A stretch of 64,000 nucleotides of DNA from the NCBI RefSeq assembly GCF_007997005.1, contig NZ_VOSL01000036.1:117925-181924 (forward strand), given 5' to 3'. Shown here one piece after another: positions 1 through 7,486 of the stretch. A model generated the notes under the pieces. The model saw only the letters and a list, made by a program, of their open reading frames with translations, had not been told where the DNA came from and made no database searches. Numbering within the stretch: position 1 is the first letter of the stretch; every line of letters starts with the position of its first letter. Origin of the DNA: Lujinxingia vulgaris. GTDB lineage: Bacteria > Myxococcota_A > Bradymonadia > Bradymonadales > Bradymonadaceae. The position numbers and the translations under genes are program-made.

Positions 1-962
1 TCAATCAATTTTTGGAAAATTCGCGTGTAGGCCTCGGTCGCCCGCGGCACGTCGCTGTGGCGGTGGGCGAAGCTGGGCGGGTCGCAGACGGCGACCTCAA
101 AGGGGGCGCGCTCCGCCTCGAACTGCTCCAGGTACTCAAAGGCGTCGCAGGCCTCAAAGCCGTGGGCCGGCGCCGGGATGTGGTTGCGCTCAAAATTGCG
201 CCGGGCGTCGGCGATCGCCGGCGCCGCCAGATCCACGGTGGTCGTGCGCGCCGCGCCCCGGGCGGCCGCCGCCAGCGAAAACGCGCCGGTATACCCAAAA
301 AGATTGAGCAGCCGGCGCCCCACACACACCTCGGCCAGGCGGCGGCGGTTGGCGCGTTGATCGAGGAAAAAGCCCGTCTTCTGCCCCTCCATCGGGTCGA
401 CCACGTAGGTCAGCCCGCCCTCCACAAAAGTCGTCTCTGCGGGGGCCTCGCACTCCCACCACTCCGCGCGCGGGAGCTTGCCGCGGTGCAGGTTCGAGCG
501 TTTGATCGCCCAGTGTTTGATGGGCAGGAGCTTAGTGATCGTCTGGCGCGCGGGCTTGAGCCAGCGCTCGGCGGCCAGCCCGTCGGGGCGCAGCACGGCC
601 ACATCGCCATAGATATCGCACACCAGCCCCGGTACCCGGTCGCCCTCTCCGTTGAGCAGGCGAAAGCCGTTAGTATCGGTGGTGGGAAAGGGCCGGCGCT
701 TGATCGCCTGGCGGATGCGCTGGTCGAGCAGGCGGTTGTCGAGCTCGGTCTGGGGGTTGCGCGTCCACAGGCGCACGCGGATGGGGGAGGCGGGGTCGAT
801 GATGCCGCGCCCCAGCCAGGCGCCGTGGATGTCGTAGACGTCGACGGCGTCGCCGGCCTCAAGCTCGGGGTGACGGAGCGCGTCTTCGAAAATCCAGGGG
901 TGCCCGGCGCGCAGGACATTTTCCAGGGGTTGGGTCAGATCGACGCGGGGGTAATAACGCAT
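1..962 (-). CDS. class I SAM-dependent rRNA methyltransferase, RlmI-like (3' end cut off)
   Basis: Probable 23S rRNA cytosine-5 methyltransferase of the RlmI/RlmK C-terminal-like family, transferring a methyl group from S-adenosylmethionine. 320 codons are present and the reading frame is still open at the window edge, so the C-terminus is missing. The first ~75 residues (with GHPWIF at 20-25) look like the PUA RNA-binding domain. QKTGFFLDQR lies at ~194-203, the SAM-binding motif NLFGYTGAFS at ~220-229 and the catalytic-loop CDPPSF at ~293-298. The ATG at 962 starts directly with the PUA fold. The exact target base cannot be told from sequence, so no gene symbol is assigned. An array of palindromic repeats lies just upstream of its start. 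Confidence 0.85.
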   Translation of the reverse strand, partial: MRYYPRVDLTQPLENVLRAGHPWIFEDALRHPELEAGDAVDVYDIHGAWLGRGIIDPASPIRVRLWTRNPQTELDNRLLDQRIRQAIKRRPFPTTDTNGFRLLNGEGDRVPGLVCDIYGDVAVLRPDGLAAERWLKPARQTITKLLPIKHWAIKRSNLHRGKLPRAEWWECEAPAETTFVEGGLTYVVDPMEGQKTGFFLDQRANRRRLAEVCVGRRLLNLFGYTGAFSLAAAARGAARTTTVDLAAPAIADARRNFERNHIPAPAHGFEACDAFEYLEQFEAERAPFEVAVCDPPSFAHRHSDVPRATEAYTRIFQKLI

Positions 963-1550
963 AACTCAAAAAACTCGGAAAAAAGGGCAGATCGGGGTGG
1001 GGGCGTTTCTGGCGAGCGCGTTCCTGGCGAGAGCATGCCCCAGGTTGCCTGCGGGCGCCACCGCCGCCGGCCGCTGCCGCCTCGCGACGCTCAGCGGCGC
1101 CCGAGCTGGCGACTCGCCATCAAGCGAAGGCGCCCCGGAACGCCCGATCTGGCAAAACCACCTCAAGGGAAGGCGCCTCGGGACGCCAGATGTGCGGAGA
1201 GGAGATGAATCGAGCGTGTCCCGGGACGCCTCGGTTGGCGAAGCGCCATGAAGCGACCGTGTCCGCGGACGGCCCCCGGGGGGTAGGACCATGAAGGGAC
1301 CGTGTCCCGGGACGCCTCGGCTGGCGAAGCGCCATGAAGCGACCGTGTCCGCGGACGGCCCCCGGGGGGGTAGGACCATGAAGGGACCGTGTCCCGGGAC
1401 GGCTCCGACGAGGTTCCGACCCGATTTGAGGCGTTCGCGGACGGGAGGGGAGGGGGTTCAACCCCCGAAAGGGGTATGCCATGGCGTGTTACAACGCGCC
1501 GGCGACCCGGCGAGGCCGCCGGAGAGCGTGGCGGGTGGCGTTCGGAAGGA
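963..1550. other. 587-bp non-coding gap carrying palindromic repeats
   Basis: No convincing gene. The open frames here on both strands are low-complexity translations of the repeat array (about 1110-1400). The rest (1400-1550) is GC-rich sequence with no recognisable signal. Confidence 0.6.
1110..1400. repeat. degenerate tandem array of ~43-bp palindrome-bearing units
   Basis: The phrase GTGTCCCGGGACG recurs at 1216, 1302 and 1389, a period of 86-87 bp. Each period splits into two related ~43-bp halves. Each half begins GACCGTGTCC, contains a perfect 10-bp palindrome (GTCCCGGGAC or GTCCGCGGAC) and ends CCATGAAG. One half carries GGCGAAGCGCC, able to form a hairpin; the other carries CCCCCGGGGGG followed by GTAGGACCAT. 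Further decayed units can be read back to about 1110. The array sits between the start of the methyltransferase gene and the 3' end of the histidine kinase gene. Confidence 0.75.
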
Positions 1551-2585
1551 TCAGTGCAGCGTCGGCGCTGGCAAAAAGGCCGTGATAGCGTGCTGATCGC
1601 AGATCACGTCGACGGCGAACTCGGCGATGATCTCGGGCACGCGCGTGAGGTGCTCGTCCTGCTCGACGCTTCCCACGAGCATCGGCCAGAAGGGGCCTTC
1701 GTAGGCGGCGTTGGGATCGTCGGAGCCGGTGATCGTCAGCTCCACGCCGGGGTGTTCTGCGCGGGCGCGGCGCGCATGGAGCTCCAGGCGGCTGGCCTGC
1801 GGCCAGCGCATCAGCGCGTTGGCCACCAGATCGGCCACCAGCTGCCCGACCCGGGACGGATGCGCCCTGAGAATCGGCAGATCTTCGTCACACTGAATGC
1901 GCAGCTTTGGCCCCGGGGAGAGCGTCTGGCTTAAGACGCGCTCCTGGCGATCGAGGAGCTCGTTGAGGTCGGTCTCGGTGGGGGGCAGCCCGTCGAGCGC
2001 GGTGAGAAGTTGCAGCGCATCGACCAGGGCGATGCCCCGGCGGCAGGCTTTGAGCGCGCGCTCCAGCTGCTGTCCGTGCGGGTCCTCCTCCACCTGGTGG
2101 CGCACCAGATCCACATAACTCGCCGCGACCGTAAACACGTTGTTGAAGTCGTGGGCGATGGCCTGCGCCATGCGGCTCTGCAGGGTGGCGCGGCTAAAGG
2201 GCTGCGGCGGCACAAGCTCGCTGAGCATGGCCAGGTAGGTGGGCTCCCCCTCGTCTTCGCGCTCCAGAGGGATCAGGCGCTGGCGCGCGGCGCGGATCGG
2301 GGTGCCCGAGGCGTGCAGGTAGGTCAGGGGGCGATCGACAAAGTCGCAGCCGCCTTTTGCCAGCCGGCGGCTGGCCTGGGCGAGCTGGCGGACCGCCTCC
2401 GGGGTGAGCAGCTCGCTTGCGGAGGGGGTGGGATCTTCCAGCCCCAAGAGCTCGACCAGCGCCGGGTTGCAGACCCCCGGCGTTCCCCGGGCGTCGACCA
2501 GGTGCATCGGCCAGGGCGCGCCCAGAAAAAAGGCAGAGAAAGCCTCCGCGGAGCGGGGCAGAGCGGCAGCGGGAGCGTGGCGCAT
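1551..2585 (-). CDS. PAS-like histidine kinase homologue with a degenerate ATP-binding domain
   Basis: 344 aa, cytoplasmic (no membrane segment). Residues ~15-125 look like a PAS sensor fold. The segment AIAHDFNNVFT (His about 145) matches the H-box of the HDFNN type. An N-box-like VADLVANAL lies at ~250-258. The usual G1 DxGxG is not visible; its place holds TITGSDDPNAAY at ~280-292, and no GTGLGL-type G2 loop follows. Phosphotransfer activity is therefore doubtful; it may act as a phosphoacceptor or scaffold. It follows the cytochrome gene by 66 bp on the same strand, so co-transcription is possible. No response regulator is adjacent. Confidence 0.7.
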   Translation of the reverse strand: MRHAPAAALPRSAEAFSAFFLGAPWPMHLVDARGTPGVCNPALVELLGLEDPTPSASELLTPEAVRQLAQASRRLAKGGCDFVDRPLTYLHASGTPIRAARQRLIPLEREDEGEPTYLAMLSELVPPQPFSRATLQSRMAQAIAHDFNNVFTVAASYVDLVRHQVEEDPHGQQLERALKACRRGIALVDALQLLTALDGLPPTETDLNELLDRQERVLSQTLSPGPKLRIQCDEDLPILRAHPSRVGQLVADLVANALMRWPQASRLELHARRARAEHPGVELTITGSDDPNAAYEGPFWPMLVGSVEQDEHLTRVPEIIAEFAVDVICDQHAITAFLPAPTLH

Positions 2586-2651
2586 GGAAAGCCTCGGAGG
2601 TCAGGGGCCGTGCGGTGGTGCGATCGGCGCAATTCCTCTAAAGCTAAGCAC

Positions 2652-4100
2652 TCATTCTGGCGAGGGCGACGCGTCCCGGGGGGCCAGCGTCTGGCGGGCG
2701 CCAAAATCGTCTTCGATGTGAAGCAGGCGCACCTGCCCGTTTTCAGCCACCTCCCAGCGGGAGCGGTGGAAGTGGCGCCCGCGCACATAGCGCCCCTCAA
2801 GCTCGTGGAAGTCAAAGGCCTCCTCGTGCATGCGCTGTTTGACGGCCTCGATCTCCACGATCACCGGCCCGGTGTTGGCGAGCTCCTCCTCCTCCCAGCT
2901 CAGCCCCAGCTCAAGCGATTCGCCGGGCATCAGCCGGTTGTCGCTCTTGAGCTTGATCTCGGGCCACCACTCAAAGATGGCGCCGATGCGCACCGCGTTA
3001 CGGCTCAGCTCCTCGCCATCGGGGGTGGTGACCCGGGCGCTGACGTCGACGTGGCGCTCCGGATCGCCGGTGGGAAAACGGTGGCCGGCCTTATCGTTGA
3101 GCACCACCACCCGGGCATCGGCGCAGCCGTCGCCGGCGCAGTCGTCGGCGGGGCCTTCCAGGTAAATCGAAGCGCCGGAGCCGAAGATCTCGCGCAGCGG
3201 CGCGATCTCCGCCTCATATTCGGGCTTTTTGGGGATGAGCGATCCGCCAAACCAGTGATGGCGGGTCTTGCGCACGGGCACATCGAAGCCCCGGGCGATG
3301 GGCCGCTCGGTCTGGGGCATGTGGCAGTCCTGGCAGTGCTGGCCCTTCTCGGCGAACTCCGACTGGGACCACTCGGCGCCGGTGGTGAAGAAACAGCCTA
3401 AGTTCTGCTCGGGGAAGAGCGCCTCGGCCTGGTGGCAGCGCACGCAGTTCTCCTCGTCGAGCAGGTGATCGCCTTTTGCGACCGGATGGGGCGCGGCCTC
3501 GGAGTCACCCCGGGGGCCGAGCACCACGCCATCCTGCACATGGCAGGTGGCGCAGGTGATGGCGTCGAGCTGCAATTCGGCATCAAAGACGGGGTTGTCG
3601 ACGTAGATCGGTTTGGCGATGTCGCCGTCTTCCAGGCCCACGACGAGTTTTTCGAGCTGGTTGACCAGCGGGGTGTGGCAGTTGACGCACATCCAGCTCA
3701 CGTCGTGGCGCTCGGCGCCGGGCTCGGCGTGGTCGCCGCGGGACTTGGCGAGCTCCTCCATGAACTGGGCATCATCGAGCCAGGCGCGGCGGTGGGTGGA
3801 GAGCTGCCACTCGGCATAGATCTCGGCGTGGCAGGCCCCGCAGGTCTCCGCGCGCAGATCGGGGAGCCCCTCGGGCACGGGGGTGTAGGGGTGGGGGCGC
3901 TCATAGAGGGGGCGGCTTGTGTAAAAGGCCTCGGCGGCGGCCAGGGCCTCCTCGGCGGAGAGGTCTTCGAGCCGCTCGGGGGCGACAGCCGGAGCGCCGG
4001 GGGCGGGCATCGGCTCAATATTGAGCGCAGCGACCACCACAAAGACGATCACGGCCAGCGCGATCAAAAGGGGCTTTGCGCCCGGACGACGTGCAGACAT
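2652..4100 (-). CDS. pentaheme c-type cytochrome, membrane-anchored
   Basis: 482 aa. A short basic N-terminus and one hydrophobic segment (~10-27, LLIALAVIVFVVVAAL) act as signal anchor, placing the rest outside the inner membrane. Five CXXCH haem c sites are visible: CGACH (~87), CVNCH (~138), CATCH (~183), CVRCH (~219) and CQDCH (~256). The C-terminal ~220 residues have no haem motif and look like a beta-rich domain. Probably an electron-transfer protein for periplasmic or extracellular redox; the partner is unknown. It lies between rapZ (119 bp upstream) and the degenerate kinase (66 bp downstream), all on the minus strand. Confidence 0.85.
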   Translation of the reverse strand: MSARRPGAKPLLIALAVIVFVVVAALNIEPMPAPGAPAVAPERLEDLSAEEALAAAEAFYTSRPLYERPHPYTPVPEGLPDLRAETCGACHAEIYAEWQLSTHRRAWLDDAQFMEELAKSRGDHAEPGAERHDVSWMCVNCHTPLVNQLEKLVVGLEDGDIAKPIYVDNPVFDAELQLDAITCATCHVQDGVVLGPRGDSEAAPHPVAKGDHLLDEENCVRCHQAEALFPEQNLGCFFTTGAEWSQSEFAEKGQHCQDCHMPQTERPIARGFDVPVRKTRHHWFGGSLIPKKPEYEAEIAPLREIFGSGASIYLEGPADDCAGDGCADARVVVLNDKAGHRFPTGDPERHVDVSARVTTPDGEELSRNAVRIGAIFEWWPEIKLKSDNRLMPGESLELGLSWEEEELANTGPVIVEIEAVKQRMHEEAFDFHELEGRYVRGRHFHRSRWEVAENGQVRLLHIEDDFGARQTLAPRDASPSPE

Positions 4101-4164
4101 CAGCGGCTCAGTGCGGCAACTTCAAAAGCTCGCCACGGACGAGGCGGGCGAAGGAGGTGGGGCG

Positions 4165-4225
4165 AAAAAAAACGGAGCGCTACCAGGGGCGCAATGCGCG
4201 CTGAGCGAGGTGTCCTCGCTCAGCG
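4165..4225 (-). terminator. stem-loop plus T-run at the end of rapZ
   Basis: A perfect 12-bp inverted repeat with a 3-nt loop (4199-4210 / 4214-4225) contains the rapZ stop codon. Reading leftward, a weaker AGCGC/GCGCT stem leads into a run of eight Ts (complement of 4167-4174). Plausible factor-independent termination of the PP2C-rapZ transcript. Confidence 0.45.
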
Positions 4226-5131
4226 TGACTTGCGTTCTAGATCGCGGTGGCGGGTCGAAACATTCCAGCCCCGGTTGGAGAGCCGGCGTGTGATCGTCTC
4301 GGCGATCGCCACCGAGCGGTGCTGTCCGCCGGTGCATCCGATGCCGATGGTCAGGTAACTCTTACCCTCGCGCTCATAGAGAGGCAGCGTAAACTCCGCC
4401 ATCTGCTGAAACAGGCCCAGGAAGGTCACCGCCTCACTCAACCCCAGCACATACTGCTGCACGTCGGTATCCAGCCCGGTTTTGGGGCGCAGCTCTTCGA
4501 CAAAGTAGGGGTTGGGCAGAAAGCGCAGGTCAAAGACCAGATCGCACTCGATGGGGAGCCCGTACTTAAAGCCAAAACTCAGCACGGAGATCGAGAAGGG
4601 CGGGGGCGCATCATCGCTGAAGCGCTCCTGAATCAGCGCCTTGAGCGTGTGCACGGTCTGCGTGGAGGTGTCGACGACCACGTCGGCGCGCGCGCGGATA
4701 TCGTCGAGAAACTCTCGCTCCAGGCGGATGCCCTCGGGCACGGTGCGCGCCTCGCTGACCGGGTGGCGCCGGCGCGTCTCGCTGAAGCGGCGCACCAGCA
4801 CGTCATCGGTGGCCTCTAAAAAGACCACCTGCACGTCGATCCCCTCGTCGCGAAGCTGCTTGAGCGTGGCGTTGGCCTGATCCAGGTGCACGTGGTCGCG
4901 GGTGTCGACCACAAAGGCCAGCCGCCGCCACTCCTGACGCGAGGGTCCGCTCTGCGCCAGCTCCAGCACCTTGGGTAGGAGCGGCACCGGCAGGTTATCG
5001 ATGCAGAAGTACCCCAGGTCTTCCAGAGCGCGGATCGCGGTGGATTTGCCCGAGCCGCTCAGCCCGGTCACGATCACCACGCGCGGCGCTCCGGCGCCCG
5101 GATCACTGCGTTCGTCGAGCTCCTCGGACAT
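4220..5131 (-). CDS. rapZ: RNase adapter / nucleotide-binding protein RapZ (YvcJ family)
   Basis: 303 aa, typical family length plus a short acidic leader. Walker A GLSGSGKS at residues 23-30, followed by the family signature LEDLGYFCIDNLP; the C-terminal domain has GIGCTGGQHRS. In enterobacteria RapZ guides RNase E to the GlmZ sRNA and senses glucosamine-6-phosphate; in other phyla it is a GTP/ATP-hydrolysing protein of less clear role, and which applies here is not known. It follows the PP2C phosphatase gene by 29 bp, suggesting an operon. The stop codon lies inside a strong hairpin. Confidence 0.95.
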   Translation of the reverse strand: MSEELDERSDPGAGAPRVVIVTGLSGSGKSTAIRALEDLGYFCIDNLPVPLLPKVLELAQSGPSRQEWRRLAFVVDTRDHVHLDQANATLKQLRDEGIDVQVVFLEATDDVLVRRFSETRRRHPVSEARTVPEGIRLEREFLDDIRARADVVVDTSTQTVHTLKALIQERFSDDAPPPFSISVLSFGFKYGLPIECDLVFDLRFLPNPYFVEELRPKTGLDTDVQQYVLGLSEAVTFLGLFQQMAEFTLPLYEREGKSYLTIGIGCTGGQHRSVAIAETITRRLSNRGWNVSTRHRDLERKSR

Positions 5132-5160
5132 GGCCCAATCCTTTGGGATGTAAGGGGGGG

Positions 5161-5937
5161 TTATTCTTTGAGAACTTCCACCATCACACAGGTGGTGTTG
5201 TCGGTGCCGCCGTTGTTGTTGGCCGCCTCGATGAGCTTATCGATGCAGACCTCCAGGTTGTCGCGGTTATCCAGCATGATCTGACGGATGGTCTTGTCGT
5301 TGATCATGCCGTTGAGCCCGTCGCTGCACAAAAGGTAGAGATCCTTGTGCTGAGGCTCTTCATGGCAGACATCGACCTGGACGGTCTCTTTCATGCCCAA
5401 CGCCCGCACGATGACGTTTTTATGCGGGAAGTTCTCGATCTCTTCTTCGGTGAGATCTTTCATCTTGATGTAGTCATTGAGCAGCGAGTGGTCTTCGGTG
5501 ACCTGGGAGAGCTCCTCGCCACGCAGCCGGTAGACGCGGCTGTCGCCGACGTGGCCCACGTAGATGGTCTCCCCGCAGATGCACAGCGCCACGACGGTGG
5601 TGCCCATGCCGTGATGCTTGCTCGGGTCGTTTTTGGCCGTCTCGAAGATGCGCAGGTTAGCGAGCTTGATGCTCGCGCCCAGGCGGTTCTCTTCGTAGGT
5701 GCGCCCCTTCTCCATCTTATAAGGCCAGGTCAGATCTTCATCTTTGCTGGTCTCCATGAAGAACTCGGCGATGGTGTCGACGGCCAGCTGTGAGGCGACC
5801 TCGCCACTGGCGTGTCCTCCCATGCCGTCGGCGACGATGTAGAGGTTCTCCTCAGGCACAAGACGAAGGTTGTCTTCGTTGTGGCCCCGCTTCATCCCGA
5901 CGTGGGTGTTTCCAGCGTATCGCAGTTTGATCGGCAC
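5161..5937 (-). CDS. PP2C-family protein serine/threonine phosphatase
   Basis: 258 aa from a GTG start at 5937. The frame is open further upstream to 6150, but that leader is arginine/proline-rich and unlike the family, so it is rejected. Metal-binding PP2C motifs are in order: RGHNEDN near the N-terminus, ADGMGGHASGE, HVGDSRVYRL, LLCSDGLNGM and GGTDNTT near the C-terminus. It should remove phosphate from Ser/Thr targets using Mn/Mg ions, opposing the Hanks kinases encoded in this window. Probably the first gene of an operon with rapZ. The GTG is preceded only by a weak GGGG ribosome-binding site, so the exact start is less certain than the function. Confidence 0.9.
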   Translation of the reverse strand: MPIKLRYAGNTHVGMKRGHNEDNLRLVPEENLYIVADGMGGHASGEVASQLAVDTIAEFFMETSKDEDLTWPYKMEKGRTYEENRLGASIKLANLRIFETAKNDPSKHHGMGTTVVALCICGETIYVGHVGDSRVYRLRGEELSQVTEDHSLLNDYIKMKDLTEEEIENFPHKNVIVRALGMKETVQVDVCHEEPQHKDLYLLCSDGLNGMINDKTIRQIMLDNRDNLEVCIDKLIEAANNNGGTDNTTCVMVEVLKE

Positions 5938-6334
5938 GGTCTTGACCCCGTTTGACGGCAGCGCGCGGTGGGTTGAATCCCTGGAAGATTCCGGCGCGTG
6001 GCGCAGTGATTCATGACGTCTTCTGGCAGGTGCCGCTCCCGGCTGGAGCGGTCGACGATGGGCGGAGTCGGGGCGCTTTAAGGGGCCGGCTCTGTGTCGC
6101 CGGCAAAATGGGCAGGAGGTGCGCGCCACCAAGCGCCGCCGCATCATCATGGATCGGCGTTACAATACTTCGAGGGGGGCCATCGGGCAAGGACGATGCA
6201 GGAGCTCGCCGCCGGGCCGGTGGGCGTTTCGAAAGTGTCACCGCCCCGGGCCGCGACGCGCTTGAAGCGCGCGCTTTGAGAGCGGTACAAGGAGGAGGTC
6301 ATCCGAAGATCAAAAGCGAAGCCCGGGAGTTGGT
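5938..6334. other. ~400-bp divergent intergenic region
   Basis: Lies between the divergently transcribed PP2C and glycosyltransferase genes, so promoters for both should be here. A TACAAT hexamer at 6161-6166 resembles a -10 box on the plus strand, but no good -35 is spaced correctly. No coding sequence is supported. Confidence 0.5.
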
Positions 6335-7450
6335 ATGAAGATTCTTTATGGCGTGGTCGGCGAGGGCATGGGGCACGCGATGCGCAGCGGCGTGGTGTTG
6401 AGCTGGCTGCTGGAGCAGGGCCACCAGGTGCAGGTTGTCGCCTCCGGGCGCGCCCACGACTACCTTAAGGCGCGCGTGCCCGAGGTCGACCAGATCTGGG
6501 GGTTGACCATGGCCATGGAGAACAACGAGGTGCGTCGGATGGCCACCGCCGTCGACAACCTGCGCGGCGCGATGGAGGGCTGGCCGGCCAACGTGCGCCG
6601 CTACTTTGAGATGGCTGCGAAGTTTGAGCCCGATCTTGTGATCAGCGACTTCGAGAGCTGGAGCTGGCTCTTTGCCAAAGTGCACCGCATCCCGCTGATC
6701 TGCATCGACAACATTCAGCTCATCAACCGCTGCTGGCACGAAGAGCATATCATCGGTGACGAGATGAACGCGTTTCTGCTGGCCAAATCCATCGTGAAGG
6801 CCAAATGCCCGCGCGCGGCGCATTATGTGATCACGACCTTTGTGGAGCCGAAGGTCCGCAAAAAGCGCACCTCGCTGGTGCCGCCGATCTTACGCCCGGA
6901 GCTCCTCAACGCGCAGGCCTCCGATGGCGAGCACCTGCTCGTCTACCAGACCTCCCCGAGCTTTTCGGATCTTCCACGGATGCTCGCCGGGCTCACGCGT
7001 CCGGTCTACATCTACGGCCTTCGCCGCGACATCAACGAGGATCAGCGCCACGGCAACCTGGTCTTTCGACCCTTCAGCGAGACGCAGTTTGTCGAAGATC
7101 TGGCCAGCTGCGCCGGGGTGATTGGCTCGGCCGGCTTTACGCTGATGGGCGAGGCGCTGCATCTTCGCAAGCCCTACCTGGCCACGCCGGTGGGCGGGCA
7201 GTTTGAGCAGCTGCTCAACGCGCGTTACCTCAAAGATCTGGGTTACGGCACCTACACCCGCCGGATGGGACCGACGGATCTTGTGGACTTTGTCGATGAT
7301 CTGCCTCGCTACCGCGAGGCGTTGCAGGGCTACGAGCCGCGCGATAACAGCGCGCTCTTCGCCAGGCTCGAGGAGCTCTTCGATCAGGCAGAAGCCGGGC
7401 TCTTGCGCTCGCGGCGGGTGCGTTGGCTGGGGTGGGAAGCGCCGCAATGA
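6335..7450 (+). CDS. MJ1255-type family glycosyltransferase
   Basis: 371 aa. The N-terminal GVVGEGMGHAMRS is the glycine-rich donor-site loop of GT-B glycosyltransferases, and the sequence pattern matches the MJ1255/VC2487 family of putative glycosyltransferases related to MurG and UDP-glycosyltransferases. The C-terminal half has the nucleotide-sugar binding region (GVIGSAGFTLMGEALHLRKP, then VGGQFEQLLNA). No signal peptide or membrane segment, so it probably works at the inner face of the membrane. A GGAG ribosome-binding site precedes the ATG. Donor and acceptor are unknown. It converges with the kinase gene that follows, 29 bp away. Confidence 0.85.
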   Translation: MKILYGVVGEGMGHAMRSGVVLSWLLEQGHQVQVVASGRAHDYLKARVPEVDQIWGLTMAMENNEVRRMATAVDNLRGAMEGWPANVRRYFEMAAKFEPDLVISDFESWSWLFAKVHRIPLICIDNIQLINRCWHEEHIIGDEMNAFLLAKSIVKAKCPRAAHYVITTFVEPKVRKKRTSLVPPILRPELLNAQASDGEHLLVYQTSPSFSDLPRMLAGLTRPVYIYGLRRDINEDQRHGNLVFRPFSETQFVEDLASCAGVIGSAGFTLMGEALHLRKPYLATPVGGQFEQLLNARYLKDLGYGTYTRRMGPTDLVDFVDDLPRYREALQGYEPRDNSALFARLEELFDQAEAGLLRSRRVRWLGWEAPQ

Positions 7451-7468
7451 GGTGAAAAACGGGCGGTA

Positions 7469-7486
7469 GCCCTGGCGACTCAGGGC
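7469..7486. other. hairpin spanning the stop codon of the Ser/Thr kinase
   Basis: GCCCTG (7469-7474) and CAGGGC (7481-7486) pair around a 6-nt loop; the kinase stop codon (complement of 7480-7482) is part of the structure. It sits between convergent genes and lacks a T-run. Confidence 0.4.

Noticed and set aside
1110..1400. The tandem repeats as a CRISPR array
   Set aside because: Unit lengths and spacing are wrong: there is no unique spacer of constant length between identical repeats, and the halves are related to each other. No cas genes are nearby.
5938..6150. Longer PP2C start at 6150
   Set aside because: The leader is low-complexity Arg/Pro and the family begins right before the RGHNEDN motif.
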